Notes: generated from the letters alone by a model not told the origin. Shown: positions 25,875-34,017, numbered from the stretch's first letter. The stretch is DNA of 64,000 bases from CAJXMH01 sp040220135 (GCA_040220135.1 JAVJTT010000006.1:62001-126000), one strand, 5' to 3'. Numbers and translations: made by a program.

Positions 25875-26732
25875 ATGTTAAAAAAGCCACATCCATTTGT
25901 TTTCAATCGCAATAGCGTTATCGTTCCCACTGTAATCACCTTTGTTACCTTATTATTATTGCGCCCTTTTAACTTTAATCAATTCACGACAGCTAAATTG
26001 TTGTTATGGAGTGCAATATTTTCATTTTTAGTGGGCGTCTCTGTCTTTATTTGTATGAAAGTCGTGATTAAACTTAATCGAAATGAAAGCCTTGAAAATT
26101 GGACCGTAGGTAAAGAAATAGTGTTGATCTTATCCGTTCTAACTTTCATTTGCTTGCTCATATTTGGCTTATTTGTTTTGATGGGCTTAGACGTAAGTGC
26201 CGCACATCTTTTTCAGCAAATTATAGTTAAAACCCTAGCTATCAGTTTTCTACCCCTTGTTATTCTTATCTTATTTGAACAGTATTCGTATCAACGTTTA
26301 AAAAGAAAAGAAGCGGAGCAGCTGAGCGAAAAACTAAAAACCATTGCGCCAAAAAGCAATCAAGGTGAAACTTCAACCATCTATTTAAAAGCCGAAAATG
26401 AGACCATTAGTTTAAAACTTTCGCAAGCTGAATTTCTACTTTTTAAATCAGAAGGGAATTATGTAGAGGTTTACTACTTCCATGAAAATAGCTTGCAGAA
26501 AAAACTAATAAGAAATAGTCTTAAGGCAATAGAGGAACAATTGCCGAAAACCTCTTTTTTCAGATGTCACAACCGATACCTGATCAATGTGCAACACATA
26601 CAGCAAGTTGAAGGCAATGCAAGAAACTTACTCCTTAGTATGAAAAACTGGCAAGAAAAGATCCCGGTTTCGCGTTCTAAGTCTGCACAACTAAAACAGT
26701 TTTTCGCTCAAGACGAACAACAGTTAAGCTAA
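25875..26732 (+). CDS. LytTR DNA-binding protein with four membrane helices
   Basis: The 285-residue protein has four transmembrane helices in residues 13-140 and a C-terminal LytTR domain with the family pattern AEFLLFKSEGNYVEVYY, KTSFFRCHNRYLIN and IPVSRSKSAQLKQFF. It has no receiver domain, so signals probably act on the membrane part directly. It lies 4 bases after pdeM and 108 bases before the retropepsin-like lipoprotein gene. A close relative in layout is at 33159. Confidence 0.88.
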   Translation: MLKKPHPFVFNRNSVIVPTVITFVTLLLLRPFNFNQFTTAKLLLWSAIFSFLVGVSVFICMKVVIKLNRNESLENWTVGKEIVLILSVLTFICLLIFGLFVLMGLDVSAAHLFQQIIVKTLAISFLPLVILILFEQYSYQRLKRKEAEQLSEKLKTIAPKSNQGETSTIYLKAENETISLKLSQAEFLLFKSEGNYVEVYYFHENSLQKKLIRNSLKAIEEQLPKTSFFRCHNRYLINVQHIQQVEGNARNLLLSMKNWQEKIPVSRSKSAQLKQFFAQDEQQLS

Positions 26733-26840
26733 GCTATCCCATTTTTCACAAATAGGTGACCACTCTTCCCAAACCCTCGGGAAGAAAAGATTTCTTGCAT
26801 CCCTTTTGGAAATTTTGCCCCACTCATAAAATTCAAAATT

Positions 26841-27995
26841 TTGTCTAAGTCCGTATCCATCATCTTTATGTTTGCTTTTTTTTCAAGCTCATGTTCTTAC
26901 TTAAAGAATGTAAAACTGCTTAGCCAAGGAGAGATTAAACGCCAAAACTACGTTCAGCAACTACCTTTTGAATGGCGCAAGGGCTTAATCGTTTTAAAGG
27001 CTCGTTTGAATGCTGATACGGCAGAGCGCGAATTTATTTTTGATACCGGAGCATTCAATAGTAAAATAGAATTTGATTTAGCCGAAGCGCTCAAGCTTAA
27101 AGTAGTAACAACGAAAGAAAACAGCACAGCGCAAGGAATCAGCAAAGAAATAGAAGTAGTGCGTATCGACTCGATTCAGCTAGGTGAAACTTACATTTAT
27201 AACCTTGGAGCAGGAAAACTAAAGTACTCGCCTAAGTCGGCTAGTCGGTGCATTGCCGCAGATGGTATTATTGGAGCAAATTTGATCAAATTGGCGCATT
27301 GGAAGATCGACTATGCCAATCAAATACTTTATTTTTCAGACGCCCCTTTTCAGCTAATTGGTGATTTTTATTCTCTGCCATTCGAACGACCTCTGCTCTC
27401 CGGAACTCCAAAAATTGAGCTTGCCATAGAAGGAAAAGAGATAGAAAATATTTTATTTGACGTGGGCTATAATGGTGGTTTGGTGCTTCCTTTGAAGTTT
27501 GAAAAATATTTTCAAAATAGTAAATCAACTATCTATTTGGATCATTCAACCTCAGGTATTTACGGCACTAATAAAGACTCTTTGCTGGTCAAGAAATTAA
27601 GTGTAAATGTAGGGGGCTGTATTGAAGAAATACCGGTTGAATTCTCTACCTTGAACAAAGCCCTCCTTGGCAACGACTATTTAAAGCACTTTTTGGTGTT
27701 TCTTGACTACGATAAAAAAGTCATTTCCTTACAAAAACAAAGTGAAGCAGACATCTCCTTTCCTTCTAACATAATGGTTGGCATTGAAAACGATTCTACT
27801 TGGGTAGTAAACCGAAGTGCTTACAAAGTTCCTTTAAAGCTCGGTGAAAAGCTGAAAAGCATAAACGGCAAAAAGCCAAAAGACTTATTTACTTCCTATT
27901 GCGATTACATCAATCGCATTCATATCCTTTTTGAAAACGACAGTTTGTACATCCAAAAAATGGATAACACTTTCATCTCCATAGCCACTCAATAA
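26841..27995 (+). CDS. Retropepsin-like (clan AA) aspartyl protease lipoprotein
   Basis: The 384-residue protein starts at TTG with a lipoprotein signal (lipobox SSSC). It has two aspartyl-protease half-domains: the first with FIFDTGAFNS (D68-T69-G70), the second with NILFDVGYNGG, where the Thr of DTG is Val. A PDZ-like C-terminal end (LGEKLKSINGKKPKD) is visible. This plan is known from Bacteroidota secreted aspartyl proteases. It may cleave periplasmic or surface proteins; the altered second motif leaves activity uncertain. The serine hydrolase gene follows after 10 bases, so the two are probably read together. Confidence 0.75.
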   Translation: MSKSVSIIFMFAFFSSSCSYLKNVKLLSQGEIKRQNYVQQLPFEWRKGLIVLKARLNADTAEREFIFDTGAFNSKIEFDLAEALKLKVVTTKENSTAQGISKEIEVVRIDSIQLGETYIYNLGAGKLKYSPKSASRCIAADGIIGANLIKLAHWKIDYANQILYFSDAPFQLIGDFYSLPFERPLLSGTPKIELAIEGKEIENILFDVGYNGGLVLPLKFEKYFQNSKSTIYLDHSTSGIYGTNKDSLLVKKLSVNVGGCIEEIPVEFSTLNKALLGNDYLKHFLVFLDYDKKVISLQKQSEADISFPSNIMVGIENDSTWVVNRSAYKVPLKLGEKLKSINGKKPKDLFTSYCDYINRIHILFENDSLYIQKMDNTFISIATQ

Positions 27996-28005
27996 ATTCA
28001 CTTCA

Positions 28006-29484
28006 ATGTTTAAATATCTTGGCATTTCTGTTCTCCTCTTAATGACTTCAAATACGCTAAAATCTCAAGTAGATACAGCTGAACAACTAAGTCACTTCAT
28101 TCAACAAACCCTCGAAGTTTCAGAAGTGATTCCTTCGGTAAGTGTGGCCTTGGTGAACAGCAAAGGAATACTTTATCATGAAACTTTCGGCTATGCCGAT
28201 ATAGAAAAGAAGGTAAAAGCAGCTAATCAAAGTAGCTATTACATTGCCTCGGTTACCAAAACTTACAACGGTTTATTAGCCCAAATTTTAGCAGCTGAAC
28301 ATCAGCTTGATCTAGAGGCTCCTATTCTAGATTACAAGCCCTTTAAAGATTTTGAAAAACAGGCTGTTTTTCAAGGCATTACCATCATGGACCTTCTTAC
28401 CCATCAAAGTGGAATTGATAACCCCTATTTAACCTTTCGGTTGGCTTACTCTGGTGATTACAACAAAGCAAAGATCTTGAGCCTTATCGAAAATGAAACC
28501 GTAAAAAATGAAACAGGAAAGCAGTTTCTTTACACCAATTTTGGTTATTATCTTTTCGACTATCTGCTGCAAGAAGAGCTTGGAAAAAGCTGGAAGGAAT
28601 TACTAAAAGAAAAGATATTCAATCCCTTAGGAATGGAAAACACCACTGCCTTTGTATCAAAAGTTCCTAAGCAAAAATTGGCGCTACCCCATAGTGGAGT
28701 AATTAAAGGAGAGGTAAAGGTCTCATTACTGCAAAAAAGCGATGAGCAAATGCATGCGGCAGGTGGTTTAATGAGCACTACAGAAGATGCCGCCAAGTAT
28801 TTGAGTTTTTACTTAAACAAAGGGTCAGGAATCTACCCTGAAGCCCTAGTTGACGCGACCTTAGAACAACAGGCAGAAGCAGATCACCAATACATTAGAG
28901 TTTTTGAAGGAAAAGCATACGCTAGCGGCTGGAGGATTGGCGAATTCGAAAAGCAAAAGGTTTACTATCACTTTGGAGGTTACACCGGTTATGCTGCACA
29001 TTATTCTTTTCTACCACAAAAAAACCTTGGTTTAGTGGTGCTTGTAAATAGCGACATGGGGCTTACTGCCGCCAACTTAATTGCTAAATACGCCTACAAC
29101 TTATACCTTGGAAACCAAAGAGAAGTAAGAAAAGCAGAAAAGATCTTGAGCAAGAAAATGCCAAAATTGCTCGCTCAAGAGCGAAAAGCCAAACGCTTAC
29201 ATGAAGAAAAGCTGGCAAGTCGCGATTGGAATTTGAGCCTTCCCACTGAAAAGTATGTAGGCACTTACTATAATGAGAATTATGGCAGCGTTCAATTGGA
29301 CTATCAAGCCAATCAGTTTGTGGTAAAAGCCGGAAAATTAAGTTCAGTTGCTACTGCCTTTCCAACCGAAAACACCATGCGGGTTGAGCTTGTTCCGGGT
29401 TCAGGAACGGTAATTGGTTTCGATGTTGAATCAGGTGAAGTTGTTTCTTTGTATCACCAAAGAGAAATTTTTCTCAAACAGTAA
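28006..29484 (+). CDS. Serine hydrolase, class C beta-lactamase fold
   Basis: The 492-residue protein has a signal peptide, the SxxK motif SVTK (S82, K85), YTN as YxN (Y176-N178) and HFGG as the third motif, all typical of the beta-lactamase/AmpC-like family. A C-terminal lipocalin-like domain follows (VGTYYNENYGSVQLDY). Members include D-aminopeptidases, esterases and penicillin-binding proteins; a real beta-lactamase role is unlikely with this extra domain. It probably acts in the periplasm. It follows the aspartyl-protease gene by 10 bases. Confidence 0.88.
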   Translation: MFKYLGISVLLLMTSNTLKSQVDTAEQLSHFIQQTLEVSEVIPSVSVALVNSKGILYHETFGYADIEKKVKAANQSSYYIASVTKTYNGLLAQILAAEHQLDLEAPILDYKPFKDFEKQAVFQGITIMDLLTHQSGIDNPYLTFRLAYSGDYNKAKILSLIENETVKNETGKQFLYTNFGYYLFDYLLQEELGKSWKELLKEKIFNPLGMENTTAFVSKVPKQKLALPHSGVIKGEVKVSLLQKSDEQMHAAGGLMSTTEDAAKYLSFYLNKGSGIYPEALVDATLEQQAEADHQYIRVFEGKAYASGWRIGEFEKQKVYYHFGGYTGYAAHYSFLPQKNLGLVVLVNSDMGLTAANLIAKYAYNLYLGNQREVRKAEKILSKKMPKLLAQERKAKRLHEEKLASRDWNLSLPTEKYVGTYYNENYGSVQLDYQANQFVVKAGKLSSVATAFPTENTMRVELVPGSGTVIGFDVESGEVVSLYHQREIFLKQ

Positions 29485-29553
29485 AGTAGCTTGTTGATTT
29501 GAAAGTGTAAGTCCGCAGCTTCTTTTTGAGCTTTCTAAAACAACCCTTCAAAT

Positions 29554-29605
29554 GGTTATTGCACAAAGAACCACAGAGAAGTCACAAAGAATCTCAAAGT
29601 GTTCT
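29554..29605 (-). repeat. 110-bp dispersed repeat, half copy E (reverse)
   Basis: GGTTATTGCACAAAGAACC followed by ACAGAGAAGTCACAAAG is the reverse complement of the right half of copies B-D. The other half is degraded or missing. It lies between the serine hydrolase gene and the small lipoprotein gene. Confidence 0.6.
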
Positions 29606-29693
29606 GTATTTAAAGCGCAGTACATCTTCTTGAAAATCCGTGACTTATGAATAAACCACTGTGTTAGTCAGAGTCTTCTCAGTAATCTATTTA

Positions 29694-29894
29694 TCAATCC
29701 TTACAGGTGCAGCGATCATCACTTGAAGCAAGACCATTGTATTCATAGCCACTAAAGCCATTACTATCACAGCAGTCCTGGCAACTTGACTCGGTATTGT
29801 TCGATTCGCAAACGGTTTCATCTTCGTCTTTATCACATGAAACGATAGCAAGAGAGAAAAATAAAACGAGTGGAATGAAGAATTTTGTTTTCAT
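29694..29894 (-). CDS. Small acidic Cys-rich lipoprotein
   Basis: The 66-residue protein has a clear lipoprotein signal peptide with lipobox IVSC and an acidic linker DKDEDE, then about 40 residues with six further cysteines (ESSCQDCCDS and RCTC among them), enough for three disulfides. I do not recognise a family. It stands alone on the minus strand between repeat fragments. Confidence 0.65.
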   Translation of the reverse strand: MKTKFFIPLVLFFSLAIVSCDKDEDETVCESNNTESSCQDCCDSNGFSGYEYNGLASSDDRCTCKD

Positions 29895-30124
29895 AGTTTG
29901 AATTATATATTTTGGTTCTAAAATATTCTAAAATATCGCTATAATGCAAATTTTTGCCGCTCAATCAACACATAATATCGATAAATAACAGTTTTTCGCT
30001 AGAGTATACTACTTAGAAAACAGTATTCATTCTTCTAAAAAGACCGCACTCATTTAACACCTTTTTACCAGAATTAAACACCCGGCCTTCTCAGTGAACT
30101 TGATGAAATAGCATTGTTTGCTTC

Positions 30125-30232
30125 TTGCACAGAGGGCTGCAGAGAAGTCAACGAGAGACACAAAGGCAATTGTTTTAAAAGAGATACCTCTGTGAAACTC
30201 CGTGTCTTCTTCGTGCACTTTGTGTAACAACC
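30125..30232 (-). repeat. 110-bp dispersed repeat, copy F (reverse)
   Basis: Read on the minus strand the unit matches copies B-D: GGTTGTTACACAAAGTGCAC, then GACACGGAGTTTCAC, and finally the right half. It is the most complete copy in the 459-base gap at 29895-30353, where no gene is seen. The first part of that gap (29895-30110) is AT-rich and shows nothing I can name. Confidence 0.7.
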
Positions 30233-30239
30233 GATTTAA

Positions 30240-30320
30240 CTATTTCACAGAGAACCGCAGAGGAGAAACAAAGGAACACAAAGTAGACGTGCTAATAATT
30301 ATACCTTCCAAGAAACTCCC
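30240..30320 (-). repeat. 110-bp dispersed repeat, partial copy G (reverse)
   Basis: TATTTCACAGAGAACCGCAG, GGAACACAAAGT and the end ATACCTTCCAAGAAACTCC align with a reverse copy of the same repeat, shortened on one side. It stands 8 bases after copy F in the same orientation and just beyond the end of the Cry-DASH gene. Confidence 0.55.
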
Positions 30321-30353
30321 CGATTAACAGATTAAAAGATTAGTAATTGGTAA

Positions 30354-31763
30354 TTAATAATGTTTCTTCCAATAATCCGGCTCTACCATCGGTTCAGCGT
30401 AGCCAGCGGCGCCTACTTTACCAAATAAATTTCCCTGGGCAGTCCATGGGTGATGCACTACATCAGCCTCAAAATCTGCTAGTTCCGGGAGCCAATGCTT
30501 TACGTATTTGCCCTTTGCATCGTAGCGCTTGGCTTGCGAAATGATATTGAAATACCGATCACGTGGGTCGTTGCCTACTCCGGCATTGTACATCCAATTT
30601 CCATAATTGCTGGCTACATCATAATCAATCAACTTCGATTCAAAATACTCCGCCCCCATGCGCCAGTCCAAACCCAATTCTTTGACTAAAAAAGAAGCCA
30701 CATTCTGTCGGCCTCTATTGCTCATAAAGCCAGTGAGGTTTAGCTCTTGCATATTGGCATCAATAAAAGGAATTCCGGTTTCTCCTTTGGCCCATTTTTC
30801 AAACTTGGCCTTATCTACTTCCCATTCATATTGCTCTGCTTTAATACCGTGCAGTTTAAAGATCGCATTGCCGTGTTTTAATGCAATGAACTTGAAATAA
30901 TCTCTCCAAATTAATTCAAAAATCAGCCAATAGGTAGATTGATTTTTCTTAACCTCGCTTTCATATTGCTTTACTTCCCAATAGATCTTGCGCGGCGAAA
31001 TACAGCCATTCCACAGCCATAAAGAAAGTTTAGAAGAGTAGTCGGCACCTAGTAAACCGTTGCGCTTTTTTTTATATAAACTCAACTCTTCACTTTCCCA
31101 GAAATAATGCTGTAAACTCTTTAAGGCTTCACTTTCTCCTCCCTTGAAAGGCAAAACAGCGCGCTCGTCAAGGACTTGTTCTACCAAACCAAGATCTTTT
31201 AAACTTGGTAATTCACCTAACACTATATCTTCAGGCAAGTTTGGCAAGCTTTCTGGGCTTGGAAAAAGCTCACGTACTTGAGACTTTTTTTCCACCCCTT
31301 TTCTAAATTGAGTGAATACTTTAGGGGTATCTTGGTAATTGTGCGGAAGGTCATTGACATGAAAACGGGTGCTACCAAAGCTATAGTTTATCTTGCCTTC
31401 AAAAACACTTTCTACTTCTGCCTGACTGTCTTGCTCCTCTTGGTGAATGTCTTTAAAAGCATAAATAGCATCTACCTCTATTTCTTCATCTAAGTCTTTC
31501 AGCTCTGCTCCAACATTTCCTTTGCGAATCACCAAGTCTGAGCCAAGGGTTTGAAGGTTTTGTTTTAAATCGTTTACACTTTCCAATAAAAATTGAGCTC
31601 GCAAAGAGCCGGTTTTCTCAAAACCAAAGGCTGTTTTGTCAAAGAATTTGTCTTCAAAACAGTAAAAAGGAATAATTCGATCGTGCTTTTGAAGCGCTTT
31701 GTGCAGAGGCTCATGGTCGTGTAAACGCAAATCGTTTCTGAACCAGACTAAGGCGGTACTCAT
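30354..31763 (-). CDS. Cryptochrome/photolyase, DASH type
   Basis: The 469-residue flavoprotein has the photolyase N-terminal opening ALVWFRNDLRLHDHEPL, an alpha/beta antenna domain, and the FAD-binding helical domain with LSLWLWNGCISPR, LIFELIWRDYFKF, TGIPFIDANMQEL, NRGRQNVASFLVKEL, DYDVASNYGNWMYNAGVGND and FNIISQAKRYD. The NxGNW...GVGNDPR region and the TG(I/F)P..DAN..EL pattern are typical of DASH members, which repair pyrimidine dimers in single-stranded DNA with blue light. I chose the ATG at 31763, inside ATGA with the DUF2256 stop; an in-frame ATG at 31790 would only read through that gene's end. Confidence 0.93.
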   Translation of the reverse strand: MSTALVWFRNDLRLHDHEPLHKALQKHDRIIPFYCFEDKFFDKTAFGFEKTGSLRAQFLLESVNDLKQNLQTLGSDLVIRKGNVGAELKDLDEEIEVDAIYAFKDIHQEEQDSQAEVESVFEGKINYSFGSTRFHVNDLPHNYQDTPKVFTQFRKGVEKKSQVRELFPSPESLPNLPEDIVLGELPSLKDLGLVEQVLDERAVLPFKGGESEALKSLQHYFWESEELSLYKKKRNGLLGADYSSKLSLWLWNGCISPRKIYWEVKQYESEVKKNQSTYWLIFELIWRDYFKFIALKHGNAIFKLHGIKAEQYEWEVDKAKFEKWAKGETGIPFIDANMQELNLTGFMSNRGRQNVASFLVKELGLDWRMGAEYFESKLIDYDVASNYGNWMYNAGVGNDPRDRYFNIISQAKRYDAKGKYVKHWLPELADFEADVVHHPWTAQGNLFGKVGAAGYAEPMVEPDYWKKHY

Positions 31764-31900
31764 GATGCTTTGTTTTTGTTTCGTCGGCACCTTTCACTAC
31801 AGTACTTTACTTCGTCCCAGTTTTTTTCCCATTTTTTACGCCAACTAAAAGGTAAACCGCAAACAGGACAAACTTTTTCAGGAAGGTGCTGCTTTTTCAT
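31760..31900 (-). CDS. DUF2256 small zinc-binding protein
   Basis: A 46-residue frame runs from the ATG at 31898-31900 and gives KVCPVCGLPFSWRKKWEKNW followed by DEVKYCSERCR. This is the complete DUF2256 pattern, with four cysteines (CxxC and CxxxC) for one zinc ion and the conserved WRKKW. Its TGA overlaps the Cry-DASH ATG (ATGA), so the two are translated together. DUF2256 genes are known as frequent neighbours of photolyase and cryptochrome genes; their function has not been shown. A longer reading of Cry-DASH would hide this gene. Confidence 0.88.
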   Translation of the reverse strand: MKKQHLPEKVCPVCGLPFSWRKKWEKNWDEVKYCSERCRRNKNKAS

Positions 31901-31946
31901 TTAGGCATCTAACAGCCTAGCTAGGGTATAGTTCTATAAAGTGTCT

Positions 31947-32213
31947 TTAAGCAGCCTTGTAAATAATGTGCACTTTTTGCGGCACTAACTCACAACTTTT
32001 TCCTTCAATTACCACATGCCAAGAACCATCGATCGGCTTTTCAAAATGACAATACTGATCACGCACCTCTAGCGAAATTCCGTTGTATTTTTCATTTCGG
32101 CGGTAAGCGTTAAAATTATCTTCGTCGAGTAAGACTACTTGGTACTCATTGGGCAGCTCGATGCCAATAAATCCCGGATAACTGCCTCTAATTTTGTGAT
32201 GAATTCCGTTCAT
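31947..32213 (-). CDS. DUF1883-like small protein
   Basis: The 88-residue protein has no signal peptide or membrane segment. YQVVLLDEDNFNAYRR and the block GSWHVVIEG followed by KVHIIY resemble DUF1883, a small beta-rich family found with diverse sensing domains. The family call is by motif memory and is moderate. The gene is divergent from the XRE/S24 regulator gene with 79 bases between the starts, so it is a natural candidate target for that repressor. Confidence 0.6.
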   Translation of the reverse strand: MNGIHHKIRGSYPGFIGIELPNEYQVVLLDEDNFNAYRRNEKYNGISLEVRDQYCHFEKPIDGSWHVVIEGKSCELVPQKVHIIYKAA

Positions 32214-32267
32214 TTTGCTAATTTTTTTAGGAATGGCTAAATTTACCCTTCAAATATACTATTATTT

Positions 32268-32289
32268 TTAGTTTTACTAATATTTTTAG
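32268..32289 (+). promoter_or_regulatory. Regularly spaced TTAG/CTAA half-sites before XRE gene
   Basis: TTAG at 32268, CTAA at 32277 and TTAG at 32286 alternate in direction with exactly 9 bases between starts. The first two form TTAGT-TTT-ACTAA. They end 4 bases before the regulator's ATG. Spacing and place suit an autoregulated operator that also serves the divergent DUF1883-like gene. Confidence 0.45.
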
Positions 32290-32292
32290 CAA

Positions 32293-33075
32293 ATGAGTCA
32301 GTTTAGTGAAAACCTTAAAGCACTTCGAAAAAACCGAGGACTTACCCAAAGTGAAATGGCTCAGAAGTTAGGACTAAACCGCCCTCAATTGGGCTCCTAT
32401 GAAGAAGGTCGCGCTGAACCCAAGTTGGAAGCACTGCAAAAAATGGCACACTATTTCAAGCTAAGCTTAGACCAATTGGTGAATGACGACTTAAGCGATG
32501 CAAGCGGGCAAAAAACAGATTATAAAGGAAGTAAACTAAGAATTCTACCCATTGTAACCGATGCAGAAGACAAAGAAAAAGTTAGCTTGATTCCGGCCAA
32601 AGCCGCCGCCGGTTATTTGAATGGTTATGCCGATCCAGAGTATTTAGAACAGCTCCCCGCATTTGACTTACCACTGCAAGAGTTAGCTCCCGGCACTTAC
32701 CGTCTGTTTCAAATTGAAGGAGACAGCATGGAGCCCATTCCTTCCGGCAGTTACATTTTAGGTCAATACCAAGCCGATTGGACCCAACTAAAAGACGGCG
32801 TAGCCTGCATTGTGCTGAGCCAAAGTGATGGCGTTGTATACAAAAGAGTCTTCAACCACTTGGCTGAGAAAGAATTGGTGAAGCTTCACTCCGATAATTC
32901 CGCTTACCAACCTTATGAAGTAAAAGGAGAAGACTTGCTCGAAATATGGAAGGCCAAAGGCTATTTAAGTTTTGATTTGCCGGTGAAACAAGCTAATCAA
33001 GAGATGGGACAACTGTCGCAAGCCTTATTACAATTAAAAGCTGAGGTTGAAGCTTTAAAGGAGTCCAAAACCTAA
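32293..33075 (+). CDS. XRE-family regulator with S24 (LexA-like) domain
   Basis: The 260-residue protein has an N-terminal helix-turn-helix (LTQSEMAQKLGLNRPQLGSYE) and a C-terminal S24 peptidase domain with the nucleophile S145 in EGDSMEP and the general-base Lys K184 in VVYKRV. An Ala-Gly pair (A106-G107) in AKAAAGYLNGY is in the place of the LexA/CI self-cleavage site. A short coiled coil ends the protein. Such proteins are repressors that may cut themselves after DNA damage or another cue. No phage genes surround it, so I read it as a chromosomal regulator. Confidence 0.88.
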   Translation: MSQFSENLKALRKNRGLTQSEMAQKLGLNRPQLGSYEEGRAEPKLEALQKMAHYFKLSLDQLVNDDLSDASGQKTDYKGSKLRILPIVTDAEDKEKVSLIPAKAAAGYLNGYADPEYLEQLPAFDLPLQELAPGTYRLFQIEGDSMEPIPSGSYILGQYQADWTQLKDGVACIVLSQSDGVVYKRVFNHLAEKELVKLHSDNSAYQPYEVKGEDLLEIWKAKGYLSFDLPVKQANQEMGQLSQALLQLKAEVEALKESKT

Positions 33076-33158
33076 TCCCAATTCGCTTCCTTGCCAAAGC
33101 TTGGCTTAATTTATTAGCGCACTTAACTTAATCAACACTTTCTCCTATCTTCGTACGC

Positions 33159-34013
33159 ATGAAGCCTGCACTACTTCAGCAACCATATCCTTTACACTTA
33201 AGTTGGAAGAAAGAAATCATCAGTGCCTTTTTATACGGCCTTTTTATTTTTGGCTTTCTCTACATTTTCCAACCCTTTGGGCTTTCCAACTATCATTCTG
33301 AGACCAAGGTATATCAACTTTTAGGTTATGGCTTAGTCACCACATTTGTCTTGCTTAGTATGATGGTGTTAGTACGCTTGTTTTTTACTTCTTGGTACAG
33401 TGAAAAAAACTGGACGGTGGGGAAAAATATCTTTTTTACCACCCTTGTTCTTCTCTTTATCGGCACAGCCAACTTGCTCTACTCGGTCTCACTAGACTAC
33501 TTAAAGCTCTCCCTTCAGGGCTTTTTGTTTTATCAAGGAGTGACTATTGCGGTGGGATTAATTCCAGTTACTATTGGAACTTTATTGAACTACCATAAAA
33601 AGCTAAAGGCAGCAGTAAAAGAAGCATCAGACTTAAATGCAAGCATTCAACAAAAGGCAGAGCATCATGAGCTAATCGAAATTCCTTCCAAAAACAAATC
33701 AGAAGAACTCAAGGTAGAACTCGATCAGTTACTCGCTCTAAAAGCAGTTGAGAATTACTTAGAAGTTTACCTGAATAGAACTGAAACCACTAAAAAAGAG
33801 ATTATTCGAAATACCCTAAGTGAAGTCGAGCAAAGTTTAAGTTCTTATCCCAGTTTAAAACGTTGCCACCGCAGCTTTCTAGTTAACCTAGATCAAGTAG
33901 AAAGTTTCTCTGGAAATGCGCAAGGCTTGAGTCTCAGATTGAAAAATTCCAATACATTAAGTATTCCGGTTTCTCGCTCTTATGTGAAAGAAATTAAAGC
34001 TGTTTTAGCCTAA
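33159..34013 (+). CDS. LytTR DNA-binding protein with four membrane helices
   Basis: The 284-residue protein repeats the plan of the gene at 25875: four transmembrane helices in residues 16-150, with the YIFQPFGLSNYHSE loop, then a LytTR domain (LALKAVENYLEVYLNR, LKRCHRSFLVNLDQV, SIPVSRSYVKEI). The ATG follows a TATCTTCG box by 7 bases. The GT39 gene begins 4 bases after the stop, so the regulator may control or be made with it. Confidence 0.87.
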   Translation: MKPALLQQPYPLHLSWKKEIISAFLYGLFIFGFLYIFQPFGLSNYHSETKVYQLLGYGLVTTFVLLSMMVLVRLFFTSWYSEKNWTVGKNIFFTTLVLLFIGTANLLYSVSLDYLKLSLQGFLFYQGVTIAVGLIPVTIGTLLNYHKKLKAAVKEASDLNASIQQKAEHHELIEIPSKNKSEELKVELDQLLALKAVENYLEVYLNRTETTKKEIIRNTLSEVEQSLSSYPSLKRCHRSFLVNLDQVESFSGNAQGLSLRLKNSNTLSIPVSRSYVKEIKAVLA

Positions 34014-34017
34014 GCCT

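Noticed and set aside
26765..26784. Terminator after the LytTR gene
   Set aside because: CTTCCC/GGGAAG can pair, but the stem is only 6 bp and no T-run follows.
28006..29484. True beta-lactamase (antibiotic resistance)
   Set aside because: Motifs fit the wide serine hydrolase family, and the added C-terminal lipocalin-like domain is more typical of peptidases or esterases.
31764..31790. Longer N-terminus for Cry-DASH
   Set aside because: It would read through the end of the DUF2256 gene, and the photolyase opening begins at the ATG at 31763.
32293..33075. Prophage remnant suggested by a CI/LexA-like regulator
   Set aside because: No integrase, structural or lysis genes are nearby and base use does not change around it.
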